DNA of 64,000 nt, taken from positions 496,001 to 560,000 of the forward strand of contig NZ_JACDTY010000001.1 in the NCBI RefSeq assembly GCF_013520985.1, given 5' to 3'. Shown here piece after piece: positions 8,738-17,337 of the stretch. The DNA comes from Mesorhizobium neociceri. Lineage in GTDB: Bacteria > Pseudomonadota > Alphaproteobacteria > Rhizobiales > Rhizobiaceae. The notes beneath the pieces are model-generated. The model was not told the origin of the DNA. It saw only the letters and a list, made by a program, of their open reading frames with translations, and did not search any database. The position numbers were made by a program, and so were the translations under genes. Position 1 is the first letter of the stretch. Each line of letters begins with the position of its first letter.

Positions 8738-9427
8738 TCAAGCGCTGGCCAGCAGGGCCTGCTTTTCCACCGCGGCCGCGGATCTGCGCTTGCCGAAGGC
8801 GCGCAGGAAGGTGCGCACGCCGTGCGTCGCCGACTGCAGCACTTCATCCTCCGACGGCGTGCCGCCAAGCATGAAGGTCGTCTGCAATTCGGCGTTGGCC
8901 AGGGCCAGGAACTGGCGCGCGGCAACATCGGGGTCGTCGACCGCGAGATGGCCGGCATGGGCGAGGCGGGCAAAACGGGCGGCAAGTGCGGGCCAGGTCC
9001 GACCCGGACCCTGGTCGCGCCATTCGGCAAACAGTTCGGGATAGCGCTCGCCCTCGGTCTGGATCAGCTTGCGCAGGAAGCGTCCGTCGCGATTGCAGAT
9101 GCAATTCTGGTTCATGCGCACGGCAAAGCCGATCAAATCGGCTTCGAGTTCCCTCGGCTGGTCGGGGAAGCTGGCAAAGGTGGCGAAGATGCCGGCATTG
9201 CAGCGCTCGGTCAGATCGCGCACCACGGCCATGAAGAGCTTTTCCTTGTCGCGGTGGTGATTGTAGATGGTCTGGCGCGAGACGCCGGCTTCCATCGCGA
9301 TCAGGTCGATATTGGCGCCGGCAAAGCCTTCGCGGCAAAAGACCGAGGCCGCCGCGTCGATGATCGACATACGCTTGGCCTCATGGCCGCGCGGCGGGAA
9401 AATGTCAGGAGAAACGGCAAGCTTCAT
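8738..9427 (-). CDS. TetR/AcrR family transcriptional regulator
   Basis: A 229-aa protein. The N-terminal helix-turn-helix reads IIDAAASVFCREGFAGANIDLIAMEAGVSRQTIYNHHRDKEKLF (residues about 22-65), the TetR signature, followed by a C-terminal ligand domain containing FMLGGTP near residue 195. The start is ATG 9427 (a TTG lies just before it). It is divergent from the Bcr/CflA-type efflux gene at 9613, and a perfect 8+4+8 palindrome (9455-9474) lies between them. The simplest reading is a drug-responsive repressor of its own gene and of the efflux gene. Confidence 0.9.
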   Translation of the reverse strand: MKLAVSPDIFPPRGHEAKRMSIIDAAASVFCREGFAGANIDLIAMEAGVSRQTIYNHHRDKEKLFMAVVRDLTERCNAGIFATFASFPDQPRELEADLIGFAVRMNQNCICNRDGRFLRKLIQTEGERYPELFAEWRDQGPGRTWPALAARFARLAHAGHLAVDDPDVAARQFLALANAELQTTFMLGGTPSEDEVLQSATHGVRTFLRAFGKRRSAAAVEKQALLASA

Positions 9428-9454
9428 CAAAATCTATATAGAGGTGATTGACGA

Positions 9455-9474
9455 ATTAGACAAGACTGTCTAAT
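9455..9474. promoter_or_regulatory. Candidate TetR operator (20-bp palindrome)
   Basis: ATTAGACA and TGTCTAAT are exact inverted copies around a 4-base centre AGAC. The site begins 28 bases before the TetR start codon and lies about 140 bases before the efflux start, where an autoregulatory TetR operator would be expected. The sequence and symmetry are seen; binding is inferred. Confidence 0.75.
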
Positions 9475-9612
9475 TTTGTGGACATAACAAAGAGAGATTT
9501 CGTTCCGGAGAGGCGGCTTAATTCACTCTGGAGTCGGAATTTCAAGGGATGGAACGTCCTAGGGTTAGACGCCGCTCGCCGGCGGTAACCAGATTCGAAA
9601 GAAGCCTTTATC

Positions 9613-10818
9613 ATGAGTCCCAAATTCCTCCGCATCGCGGTCGTGCTCGGCCTGTTGTCCGCCATCGGCCCCTTCGCCATCGACATGTATCTTCCCGCGC
9701 TGCCTTCGATCGGCCAGGATCTGCATGCCGGCACCGCTGCCGTGCAGATGAGCCTTTTGATCTTCTTCCTGTCGATGGGCTTCGGCCAGATCATCGTCGG
9801 GCCGATCTCGGATATGGTCGGCCGCAAGCTGCCGCTCTATGGCGGGCTTGCGCTGTTCATGGTCGGCGGCATCGGTTCGGCCATGGCGCCGACCATTGAA
9901 TGGTTGATCGCTTTCCGCTTCCTGCAGGGCCTTGGCGCTAGCGCCGGTATGGCTGTGCCGCGCGCCATTGTGCGCGACCTGCACACAGGCACTGAAGCCG
10001 CCAAGCTGATGTCGCTGTTGATGCTGGTGTTTTCGGTGTCGCCGATCCTGGCGCCGCTGACCGGCAGCCAGATCATCGAGAACTTTGGTTGGCGCGCCGT
10101 GTTCTGGACGGTGACGGGCGCTGCTCTGCTGGCGACCATTCTTTTGGCGACCTCGCTCAAGGAGACGCGGCCCGCGGACGAACGCGTCGGATCCTCCTTC
10201 GGAACCGCACTCGCCGGTTACCGCTTCCTGATGGGTGACCGCAATTTCCTCGGCCTGGTGGCCATCGCCGGCTTCGGCATTGCCAGCTTCTTCGTCTATC
10301 TGTCGAGCTCGTCCTTCATCCTGATCGACCATTACGGGCTGTCGCCTTCGGTCTACAGCGTGTTCTTCTCGATCAACGCGGTGGCCTTCATCGGCATGTC
10401 GCAGCTGACGGGACTGCTGTCGGAACGGTTTGGGCTGAAGCGCGTCGTCTGGGTTGCGGTGACCGGCTACGCTACGACCATGGTGGTGCTGTTCGCTGTC
10501 ATGGCGTCCGGCGTCGACCGGCTCGACGTGATGGCGGCGCTGCTCTTCGTCGGCTACGGCTTCCTCGGCCTGGTGATCCCGACGACCTCGGTGCTGGCCA
10601 TGGAAGAGCATGGCGAGATCGCCGGCACCGCCTCGGCGCTGATGGGCACGCTGCATTTCGCCATCGGTGCGCTGGCCATGGGTGTCGCCGGCATCTTCTT
10701 CGACGGCACGCCACTGCCGATGGTGGCCGGCATTACGCTGTGCGCCGTGATCTCGTTCACACTGGCCAAGCTGACGCTCGGCCGTTCGCGCGAAGCGATC
10801 GAAGCGCCGGCGGAGTAA
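9613..10818 (+). CDS. Bcr/CflA family multidrug efflux MFS transporter
   Basis: A 401-aa integral membrane protein with 12 predicted helices. Near residue 20 it has the Bcr/CflA signature FAIDMYLPALPSI, followed by MGFGQIIVGPISDMVGRKLPL, the MFS loop 2-3 motif. These drug:H+ antiporters export chloramphenicol, bicyclomycin, sulfonamides and similar compounds; the substrate here is not known. It is divergent from a TetR gene across a clear palindrome, so probably inducible. A strong hairpin terminator follows at 10836-10863. Confidence 0.93.
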   Translation: MSPKFLRIAVVLGLLSAIGPFAIDMYLPALPSIGQDLHAGTAAVQMSLLIFFLSMGFGQIIVGPISDMVGRKLPLYGGLALFMVGGIGSAMAPTIEWLIAFRFLQGLGASAGMAVPRAIVRDLHTGTEAAKLMSLLMLVFSVSPILAPLTGSQIIENFGWRAVFWTVTGAALLATILLATSLKETRPADERVGSSFGTALAGYRFLMGDRNFLGLVAIAGFGIASFFVYLSSSSFILIDHYGLSPSVYSVFFSINAVAFIGMSQLTGLLSERFGLKRVVWVAVTGYATTMVVLFAVMASGVDRLDVMAALLFVGYGFLGLVIPTTSVLAMEEHGEIAGTASALMGTLHFAIGALAMGVAGIFFDGTPLPMVAGITLCAVISFTLAKLTLGRSREAIEAPAE

Positions 10819-10835
10819 ACAGCCACAGACATATA

Positions 10836-10863
10836 AAAAAGGCCGGGTTTCCCCGGCCTTTTT
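10836..10863. terminator. Bidirectional intrinsic terminator
   Basis: A perfect 12-bp stem AAAAAGGCCGGG / CCCGGCCTTTTT with a 4-base loop. It is flanked by A runs on one side and T runs on the other, so it can stop transcription of both the efflux gene (plus) and the convergent ATPase gene (minus). Confidence 0.9.
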
Positions 10864-11425
10864 ATTTCAATCCGGCTTCGGTGAGAATGAAGCGCCGCCT
10901 CTCTTCGACCGGCGCCCGAGGCAGCTCTACCAGTTCGTAACCCAATTCGCCGTAGACGCCGACCAGCGAATGATAGGTGCGCTCGGCCTCGTCGAGCGTC
11001 TGCTTTCGCTCTTCGTCCTGCATGAAGATTTCCGGCAATGGCGGGGCAATGAAGACGCGTCGGTTGTAACGGAATTTCGCCGCAACGCTGCCGACGTGAG
11101 CAGGTGCCGGCAGCCCGATCAGCCTGTAGTAGCCCAGCGTATCCGGTACGCCGCGGTCGAAGAAGACAGGTCCGGACAGGTCGCAAGCGGCCTGCCATGA
11201 GCGCAGCTCCCAGGACAGCATCAGTTCGGAAAACAGCGCCCGGTCCTGCCAGGGCAGGGCATTTCCACCGATTGCCAGCTGGTCGCGGATGATGCCGCGC
11301 CCGGCTTCGGGCGAGTTGGCGAAGCCGGCGACGCTGAACGCTTCGATGAGTGTGGTCTTGCCGGAACCGGGACCGCCGGTCAGCACGAAGAATCGATCGC
11401 AGTCGTTTTTCATCTCTTGTTCCAT
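10862..11425 (-). CDS. AAA family ATPase (AAA_28, NadR/Ttd14-like P-loop protein)
   Basis: A 187-aa soluble P-loop protein. GGPGSGKTT at residues 17-25 is the Walker A motif, FFDRGVPDTLGYYRL resembles the Walker B/nucleotide kinase-like segment, and HSLVGVYGELGYELVELPR is the typical C-terminus of AAA_28 proteins. The substrate is unknown; the family resembles small-molecule kinases. It is a single gene, convergent with the efflux gene over a shared terminator. The frame opens at ATG 11425 (MEQEM) and a second Met lies at residue 5. Confidence 0.82.
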   Translation of the reverse strand: MEQEMKNDCDRFFVLTGGPGSGKTTLIEAFSVAGFANSPEAGRGIIRDQLAIGGNALPWQDRALFSELMLSWELRSWQAACDLSGPVFFDRGVPDTLGYYRLIGLPAPAHVGSVAAKFRYNRRVFIAPPLPEIFMQDEERKQTLDEAERTYHSLVGVYGELGYELVELPRAPVEERRRFILTEAGLK

Positions 11426-11489
11426 GGAGAAGGGCGCGGCTCGACGGCTTCGCGGCCCATGGCCATGCGAAGTCTGGCCAGCGCCAGCC

Positions 11490-11840
11490 GACGTTGCACG
11501 TAGGATATTGAGGGAGGGGGGAGAAGTGGAGGTTTCTGTTGCCAGGTACCTCCGAACCCCGCCTAGAAGTGCGAACCTCTAGGGCTTGATTTGAAGCTAT
11601 CGCACTGCATTAAGCAGCGAGACGTGCTTCCGCATAGTTGTCATTTGCAACTACAGGTTTAGCCCGATGACGGTGGTGCCATGCCGGGCAAAAGTACGAT
11701 CTTTACACCTTCGTCGATCCTATTTCGCCCCCAGCAACAGCCGCTCTGGATAACAGAGCGGTTCTTGGTGGAGGCGCCGGGTACCGCCCCCGGGTCCGAA
11801 CGGCTTATTACATCGCCCATTTATCGCCATAGTCGGTCAA
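11490..11840 (-). ncRNA. ssrA: Two-piece (circularly permuted) transfer-messenger RNA
   Basis: Reading the minus strand, the 3' acceptor half comes first: a T-arm with stem CCGGG/CCCGG and a 7-base loop, then CGCCTCC and an encoded ACCA ending at 11766. After about 33 intervening bases the coding piece opens with GGGGGCG at 11732, which pairs with CGCCTCC (one G-U pair). The tag frame at 11648-11610 encodes ANDNYAEARLAA and stop. This is the alphaproteobacterial permuted arrangement, in which processing releases an acceptor piece and a coding piece. tmRNA rescues stalled ribosomes; tagged products go to ClpXP, helped by SspB. The outer ends (11490, 11840) are approximate; the inner landmarks are read directly. 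Confidence 0.92.
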
Positions 11841-12053
11841 GCCGACCAAACGAATATAGGGGTGCATCGCAAGAAATGAAAGGCCGCATTGACGCTTTGT
11901 CCCTGTGTCAAACTACGCACCGGAGGGTTGACTCGCGCGCGGTCTCAACCGAAGCTTTGCCGCGGTGAGGAGTATCGACCTAGCGCACAAGTTGCGGCAG
12001 CGCGCCACAGCCCTCATCGATCGGATCCCGTGGCGCCGACGTGGGGAAATTTG

Positions 12054-12365
12054 ATGGCCGATTATCTCGCAGACGTGAAGAAATACGACGCCGCCGCAAA
12101 TGCCGATGTGGTTGCCAAGATTGTGAAGCATCTGGGCATTGCGCTGCGCAACCGCGATTCCTCGCTGGTATCCTGCACCGATCCCAAGGAATTGGAGCGC
12201 GTCAAGACCAACTGGGTTGCCAAGAAACTCGGCGTCGCCGACGGCGCCAAGGCGGATGCGTCGATCGAAAAGACCTGCAAGGCGATGGCTGCCGACAATA
12301 CCAAAAGCCGCGTGACTTTCTACTATCTGGTCGCCAAGGATCTCGGCAAGCTCGGCTCCCTCTGA
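12054..12365 (+). CDS. DUF2853 family protein
   Basis: A 103-aa soluble, mostly helical protein starting MADYLADVKKYDAAAN and ending DLGKLGSL, the conserved ends of the DUF2853 family. The middle contains SCTDPKELERVKTNWVAKKLG. No function is established. The start is ATG 12054; the frame is open further upstream but without coding character. It lies between tmRNA and the repeat region and appears monocistronic. Confidence 0.88.
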   Translation: MADYLADVKKYDAAANADVVAKIVKHLGIALRNRDSSLVSCTDPKELERVKTNWVAKKLGVADGAKADASIEKTCKAMAADNTKSRVTFYYLVAKDLGKLGSL

Positions 12366-12435
12366 ACCACCAGTTTACGAAGCTTGGCGCGAGAGGGCTT
12401 GTCGCGTCGGGTTGGAATTTCGGTTCACCGGGCGT

Positions 12436-12613
12436 CAGCGCTGCCCCTCATCTGGCTGCCGCCATCTTCTCCCCGTAAACGGGGAGAAGGGCGCTCTCGT
12501 GGGCGATTTCGCCAGTCGCTAGCGTCGCAGGAAAAGCGGCGGCGTCACAACCAGCTCTTTCTCCCCGTCACTATACCGGGAGAAATGCCCGGCAGGGCAA
12601 TGAGGGGCGGCGC
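12436..12613. repeat. RIME-like intergenic mosaic repeat
   Basis: About 180 bases between the DUF2853 gene and thyA built from inverted repeats. A near-perfect hairpin CTTCTCCCCGT/ACGGGGAGAAG lies at 12466-12489, and a second TTTCTCCC/GGGAGAAA pair at 12558-12585. The outer ends (GCTGCCCCTCAT on the left, ATGAGGGGCGGC on the right) are also inverted. This matches the rhizobial intergenic mosaic elements. No coding content is seen. Copy number in the genome cannot be judged here. Confidence 0.7.
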
Positions 12614-12723
12614 TAACTTTTGGAAAAGTGTAGTTGTGCGCAAGCGCTATTTGCGCGGTTTTGGTGTGTTCTGTGGCCCGTCAGTCGGCTATTATCGGCA
12701 AACCTCGAATCGAGCTGGAACCC

Positions 12724-13518
12724 ATGCGCCAATATCTCGACCTTTTGCAGCATGTGCTGGACAACGGCGCCGATCGCGGCGACCGCACCGGTACTGGTAC
12801 GCGTGGGGTGTTCGGCTACCAGATGCGCTTCGATCTCTCGCGCGGCTTTCCGGTCACCACCACCAAGAAGCTGCATCTGAAGTCGATCATTCATGAACTC
12901 CTGTGGTTCCTGGCCGGCGACACCAACATCAAATACCTTAGAGATCATGGCGTTTCGATCTGGGACGAATGGGCAGACGAGAATGGCGACCTCGGCCCGG
13001 TCTATGGCAAACAATGGCGCTCCTGGCCGGATGGCCATGGCGGGTCGATCGACCAGATCGCCAATGTTCTCAAGGAGATACGCAAGAATCCGAACTCGCG
13101 CCGGCTGATCGTTTCGGCGTGGAACCCGGCTGAAGTGGAAGCCATGGCGCTGCCGCCCTGCCACTGCCTGTTCCAGTTCTACGTCTCGGACGGCAAACTG
13201 TCCTGCCAACTCTACCAGCGTTCGGCCGACATTTTTCTCGGCGTGCCCTTCAACATTGCGTCTTACGCACTGCTGACCTTGATGGTGGCGCAGGTCACCG
13301 GGCTGAAACCCGGGGATTTCGTCCACACGCTCGGCGATGCGCATCTCTACTCCAACCATTTCGAGCAGGCGCGCGAGCAATTGCGGCGCACGCCCAAGGC
13401 GCTGCCGACGCTGTGGATCAATCCAGAGGTGAAGGACTTGTTCGCCTTCCGCTTCGAGGATTTCCGGCTGGAAAACTACTTTGCTGACGCGTCGATCAAG
13501 GCGCCGATCGCGGTATGA
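12724..13518 (+). CDS. thyA: Thymidylate synthase
   Basis: A 264-aa protein, the same length as E. coli ThyA. The catalytic cysteine is C146 in [12 protein letters not shown]. Other signatures are DRTGTGT near the N-terminus, [10 protein letters not shown] for phosphate binding, and DVFLG-like [18 protein letters not shown]. It converts dUMP to dTMP using 5,10-methylene-tetrahydrofolate, yielding dihydrofolate, which the DHFR encoded at 19690 recycles. The two genes are usually adjacent in relatives but here are separated by 6 kb. The stop overlaps the next gene by 4 bases. Confidence 0.97.
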   Translation: MRQYLDLLQHVLDNGADRGDRTGTGTRGVFGYQMRFDLSRGFPVTTTKKLHLKSIIHELLWFLAGDTNIKYLRDHGVSIWDEWADENGDLGPVYGKQWRSWPDGHGGSIDQIANVLKEIRKNPNSRRLIVSAWNPAEVEAMALPPCHCLFQFYVSDGKLSCQLYQRSADIFLGVPFNIASYALLTLMVAQVTGLKPGDFVHTLGDAHLYSNHFEQAREQLRRTPKALPTLWINPEVKDLFAFRFEDFRLENYFADASIKAPIAV

Positions 13519-13934
13519 CGCTAGAAAGGACCGCGCTCCAGGCGATAGCCAACGCGAAGCTGCACGACGCCGAACTCCTATTTCAAAACGAACGCTATTC
13601 GAATGCTTACTACCTATTCGGATATGCGGCAGAAATTGCCATAAAGTCACGAATTTCGAGGCTTTTTCAGCCCGATACCATTCCTGACAAGAAATTCGTT
13701 CAAGACATTTACAGCCATGACCTCAACAGGCTTATCGCGTTGGCCGGCTTATCTGCAGACCTTACCGAAAGCCGGACGGCGTCGCCTGTATTCGATGGCC
13801 ATTGGTCGGCGGTCTCAGATTGGAATGAGGCTTCGCGTTACGATATGATAGATGTGTTTGAGGCGACGTCCATGCGAAACGCCATGGTCGACGAAGAGCA
13901 AGGAATATTCAGATGGCTTCAGGAACGTTGGTAA
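13515..13934 (+). CDS. HEPN-like domain protein
   Basis: A 139-aa protein whose N-terminal half ([33 protein letters not shown], residues 15-47) is the classic two-helix HEPN start, followed by [14 protein letters not shown] and a WNEASRY segment. I do not see the catalytic R-x4-6-H motif of HEPN RNases, so it may be a non-nuclease or structural HEPN. The ATG at 13515 overlaps the thyA stop (ATGA). The DNA is visibly more AT-rich than thyA, suggesting acquisition. It overlaps the next gene by 22 bases, so the two are translated as a pair. Confidence 0.72.
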   Translation: MTLERTALQAIANAKLHDAELLFQNERYSNAYYLFGYAAEIAIKSRISRLFQPDTIPDKKFVQDIYSHDLNRLIALAGLSADLTESRTASPVFDGHWSAVSDWNEASRYDMIDVFEATSMRNAMVDEEQGIFRWLQERW

Positions 13935-14308
13935 GGACCGACATTGATGCCGGTATCAACTTAATTCGTGCTCTTGATGGAAAGGGATTCGGAGTCGCGG
14001 CTGCGCTGTGGTTGTACAACAGCGATGTCGACAATTGGCGTATGATCATCGCTTATCGCGGTCCGCGAAAGGATCTTGAGAAAAAATATCTCGATGCGGC
14101 AACCATAGCCGCCGACTGGCGTAAGGCACGTCCGCAAGAACCTATCTTGGATCTCAGCAAGGTGAAGATCACGTCGGCGGACGACCGGCTCATCGCCGGC
14201 CTAGGTATCGCCATGCGGGTCGATGGTCTCGGTGAGGTGCGATTTTCTCACAACACCATCAATGGCATCTATGTCGAAGATGCGCTGATCCATAGGCTTG
14301 CCGCCTGA
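13913..14308 (+). CDS. Hypothetical protein paired with the HEPN-like gene
   Basis: A 131-aa protein of unrecognised family. It begins [35 protein letters not shown], followed by NWRMIIAYRG, and has a mixed alpha/beta profile with no membrane segment. The start lies inside the end of the HEPN-like gene (22-base overlap), preceded by AAGGAA. Such tight pairing often marks partners of a toxin-antitoxin or defence module, but no nuclease or antitoxin motif is visible. Function is unknown. Confidence 0.62.
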   Translation: MASGTLVRTDIDAGINLIRALDGKGFGVAAALWLYNSDVDNWRMIIAYRGPRKDLEKKYLDAATIAADWRKARPQEPILDLSKVKITSADDRLIAGLGIAMRVDGLGEVRFSHNTINGIYVEDALIHRLAA

Positions 14309-14330
14309 ACTTTGTAAATTAGGAAACCGC

Positions 14331-14537
14331 TCAGTCGATGCCGACCATGACGTCCGACGCCTTGATCACGGCATAGGCCTGCTTGCCCTTTTCGAGCTTG
14401 AGATCGGCGACGGCCTCGTTGGTGATCGAGGCGGTGACGACCGAGCCGCCGACATCGATGCGGACATGCGAGGTGGTGGCGCCTTTGACGATCTCGACGA
14501 TCGTTCCCTTGAGGATGTTGCGGGCGCTGATTTTCAT
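14331..14537 (-). CDS. mop: Molbindin (Mop), molybdate-binding TOBE domain protein
   Basis: A 68-aa single TOBE/Mop domain beginning MKISARNILKGTIVEIVKGATTSHVRIDVGG and ending AVIKASDVMVGID, the standard molbindin pattern. Such proteins assemble into oligomers that store molybdate or tungstate in the cytoplasm. It is divergent from modA with a candidate ModE site between them, so expression probably responds to molybdate. Its presence as a free protein complements the short ModE encoded at 17403, which has no Mop domain. Confidence 0.92.
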   Translation of the reverse strand: MKISARNILKGTIVEIVKGATTSHVRIDVGGSVVTASITNEAVADLKLEKGKQAYAVIKASDVMVGID

Positions 14538-14625
14538 GGGGACTTCCTTTCCAAGGTTTCAGTGCCCGTCATAACCAGAACGATCGATGCCGAACAGACG
14601 CTTTCGCAAGGTGACGGCCTTCCCA

Positions 14626-14649
14626 TGTTATATTCATCCGGATATATCG
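14626..14649. promoter_or_regulatory. Candidate ModE-binding site between mop and modA
   Basis: TGTTATAT and ATATATCG face each other across 8 bases. Each half fits the CGnTATAT-type half site known for ModE regulators of proteobacteria. The position, about 50 bases before modA and 90 before mop, fits repression of both divergent genes when molybdate is plentiful. Symmetry is seen; binding is inferred. Confidence 0.6.
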
Positions 14650-14696
14650 ATCCTAGGCTTCGAGCCGAGCGGATTTCAAACCCAGGGAGAGTTTTC

Positions 14697-15494
14697 ATGT
14701 TGAGGCACACAGGTTTTGGATTGAGGGCGATCGCGATTGGCGGCTTTGCTGCAGCGTTGATGGCCGCAGTGCCGGCGGCTCACGCAGACGACAAGTTGAT
14801 CGTATTTGCCGCCGCTAGCCTCAAGGACGGGCTTGATGCCGTCAACAAGGCCTGTGAAGCCGATGTCGGTGAGGCCGCGACCGTGTCCTACGCCGCGAGC
14901 TCGGCACTGGCCAAGCAGATCGAGGGTGGGGCGCCGGCCGATGTCTTCATCTCGGCCGATCTCGACTGGATGAAATATCTCTCCGACAAGAAGCTGACCA
15001 AGCCGGACACCGAAGTGAAATTGCTCGGCAACCAGATCGTGCTGGTGGCACCGAAGGATTCCAAGGTCGAGACCAAGATCGAGAAAGGTTTTGATCTCGC
15101 CAAGCTGGTCGGCGACGGCAAGTTCGCCATGGGCGACTTCAAGGCGGTGCCGGCCGGCAAATACGGCAAGGCAGCCCTGGAATCGCTTGGCGTCTGGTCG
15201 TCGGTCGAAGGCAAGGTGGCGCAGGCCGAAAATGTGCGCGCGGCGCTGAAGCTGGTTTCGACCGGCGAAGCGGCGCTCGGCATCGTCTATGCCACCGACG
15301 CGCATGCCGACAAGGGTGTCAAGGTGGTCGGCACCTTCCCGGAGAATTCGCATCCGCCGATCATCTATCCGGTTGCCCAGACCGCTGATTCAAAGGACAA
15401 GGATACGCCGGCTTTCCTGAAGTGCCTGCAGTCCGCCAAGGCGGCGGAACTGTTCAAGGAACAGGGTTTCACGGTCCTGGCGCCAAGCAACTGA
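14697..15494 (+). CDS. modA: Molybdate ABC transporter substrate-binding protein
   Basis: A 265-aa periplasmic protein. Residues 1-25 are a signal peptide ending in AAHA before DDKLIVFAAASLKDGL, the conserved ModA start whose AAASL serines bind the oxyanion. Further ModA motifs are GGAPADVFISADLDWM, TGEAALGIVYATDA and FLKCLQSAKAAELFKEQGF. It binds molybdate or tungstate and delivers it to ModBC. The start is ATG 14697 after AGGGAGAG; the upstream open frame is not coding. It is first of modA-modB-modC, 25 bases before modB. Confidence 0.95.
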   Translation: MLRHTGFGLRAIAIGGFAAALMAAVPAAHADDKLIVFAAASLKDGLDAVNKACEADVGEAATVSYAASSALAKQIEGGAPADVFISADLDWMKYLSDKKLTKPDTEVKLLGNQIVLVAPKDSKVETKIEKGFDLAKLVGDGKFAMGDFKAVPAGKYGKAALESLGVWSSVEGKVAQAENVRAALKLVSTGEAALGIVYATDAHADKGVKVVGTFPENSHPPIIYPVAQTADSKDKDTPAFLKCLQSAKAAELFKEQGFTVLAPSN

Positions 15495-15519
15495 GTTCCA
15501 AGGGGCTTCACCTGACAAT

Positions 15520-16224
15520 ATGAACTGGCTGCTGGACCTCACTCCCGACGAATGGAATGCGGTCCGGCTGTCGATCAAGGTGGCGACCGTGGCAATGCTG
15601 TTCAGCCTGCCACCGGGCATCCTGATTGCGCTCTTGCTTGCCCGCGGAAAATTCTGGGGCAAGACGCTGCTCAACGGCGTGGTGCATCTGCCGCTGATCC
15701 TGCCGCCTGTGGTCACCGGCTATCTCTTGTTGCTCACCTTCGGCAGGCGCGGTCCGGCTGGTGCGTTCCTGGCGGAGCATTTCGGCATCGTCTTCTCGTT
15801 TCGCTGGACAGGTGCTGCACTGGCCTGCGGCATCATGGGTTTCCCCTTGATGGTGCGGGCGATGCGGCTGTCGATCGAGGCGGTCGACCGCAAGATGGAG
15901 GCGGCGGCGGGAACGCTCGGCGCCAATCCGCTGTTCGTCTTCGCCACCATCACGCTGCCGCTGATCCTGCCGGGGCTGATCGCCGGCTCCATCCTGTCTT
16001 TCGCCAAGGCGATGGGCGAGTTCGGCGCCACCATCACCTTCGTCTCCAACATTCCCAATGAGACGCAGACGCTGCCTTCGGCGATCTACACCTTCACGCA
16101 GGTGCCGGGGGGCGATGATGGAGCGCTACGGTTGACGCTGATTTCCATCATCATCTCGATGGCCGCACTGGTCGCCTCGGAAGTGCTGGCGCGGCGCGTC
16201 GGCAGGCGGATGGACATCGAATGA
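15520..16224 (+). CDS. modB: Molybdate ABC transporter permease
   Basis: A 234-aa inner-membrane protein with about five helices. The ABC permease EAA loop is visible as EAAAGTLGANPLFVFATITLPLILPGLIAG (about residues 126-155). MGEFGATITFVSNIPNETQTLPSAIY is the ModB signature. It forms the channel for molybdate with ModC supplying ATP hydrolysis. The gene overlaps modC by 4 bases, indicating translational coupling. Confidence 0.95.
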   Translation: MNWLLDLTPDEWNAVRLSIKVATVAMLFSLPPGILIALLLARGKFWGKTLLNGVVHLPLILPPVVTGYLLLLTFGRRGPAGAFLAEHFGIVFSFRWTGAALACGIMGFPLMVRAMRLSIEAVDRKMEAAAGTLGANPLFVFATITLPLILPGLIAGSILSFAKAMGEFGATITFVSNIPNETQTLPSAIYTFTQVPGGDDGALRLTLISIIISMAALVASEVLARRVGRRMDIE

Positions 16225-17333
16225 GCGTCCTTGTCGACATCAGCCATCGGCTCGGCGATTTCGCCATCGACGCCCGTTTCGAAAGCGCCGGGCGGCTGAC
16301 GGCGCTGTTCGGGCCGTCCGGTTCGGGCAAGACGACGCTGATCAACATGATTGCCGGCCTGATCCGGCCGGACAAGGGCCGTATTGCGGTCGACGGTCGG
16401 GTGCTCGTCGACACCGATGCCGGCATTTTCGTGCCGAAGCACAAGCGCCGAATCGGCATGGTGTTCCAGGATGCGCGGCTGTTTCCGCATATGAGCGTGG
16501 CCGGCAATCTGCGGTATGGCCGCTGGTTCACGCCGCCGGCGGAACGGTATGCCGAGATGGACGCCGTCGTCGAATTGCTCGGCATCGGTCCACTGCTTGA
16601 CCGGCGGCCGGCAAAGCTGTCGGGCGGCGAGAAGCAGCGCGTTGCGATCGGTCGGGCGTTGCTCGCCAGCCCGAAATTGCTGTTGATGGACGAGCCGCTG
16701 GCCTCGCTCGACGATGCGCGCAAGGCCGAGATCCTGCCCTATATCGAGCGGCTGCGCGACGAGACCAAGCTGCCCATCGTCTATGTCAGCCACTCCGTCG
16801 CCGAAGTGGCGCGGCTGGCGAGCGACGTGGTGGTGATGGCGCAAGGCAAGGTCGCGGCTTCCGGTCCGACCGGCGCGATCATGCAGCGGCTCGACCTCCT
16901 GCCGGCAGAGGAACGCGGCGAAGGTGGCGCGGTGCTCGACACCAAGGTGCTGCGCCATGACGAGGCTTTTGGTATGACCGTGCTCGGCTCGGCGGCGGGC
17001 GAAATCCGGGTGCCGCGGCTGGCTGTCGCGACCGGCGCGCCGGTGCGCATCCGCATCCGCGCCCGCGACGTGATGATCGCCACCGAACAGCCGATGGGGC
17101 TCAGCGCGCTCAACATCCTGCCGGGCATCATCGTCGCGATCAGCCCGGGCGAGGGGCCAACGGTCGACATCGGCATCGACTGCAATGGCGCAACCGTGCT
17201 TGCCCGCATCACCGAACAGTCCAGGCAGGCGCTGAAACTTCATCTCGGCGGCAAGGTGTTCGCGGTGATCAAGACGGTCAGTTTCGACCGTGCCAATACC
17301 AGCGCCGGCCTGCCGGCCGAAGCGGATGGCTGA
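16221..17333 (+). CDS. modC: Molybdate ABC transporter ATP-binding protein
   Basis: A 370-aa ATPase with Walker A GPSGSGKTT at residues 31-39, the ABC signature LSGGEKQRVAIGRAL, Walker B LLLMDEPLASLD and the switch histidine in YVSHS. A C-terminal TOBE domain (ALNILPGIIVAISPGEGPTVDIGIDCNGATVLARIT) senses molybdate, typical of ModC. It powers ModAB import. The start overlaps the modB stop (ATGA). The ModC length is complete. Confidence 0.95.
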   Translation: MSVLVDISHRLGDFAIDARFESAGRLTALFGPSGSGKTTLINMIAGLIRPDKGRIAVDGRVLVDTDAGIFVPKHKRRIGMVFQDARLFPHMSVAGNLRYGRWFTPPAERYAEMDAVVELLGIGPLLDRRPAKLSGGEKQRVAIGRALLASPKLLLMDEPLASLDDARKAEILPYIERLRDETKLPIVYVSHSVAEVARLASDVVVMAQGKVAASGPTGAIMQRLDLLPAEERGEGGAVLDTKVLRHDEAFGMTVLGSAAGEIRVPRLAVATGAPVRIRIRARDVMIATEQPMGLSALNILPGIIVAISPGEGPTVDIGIDCNGATVLARITEQSRQALKLHLGGKVFAVIKTVSFDRANTSAGLPAEADG

Positions 17334-17337
17334 GAGC

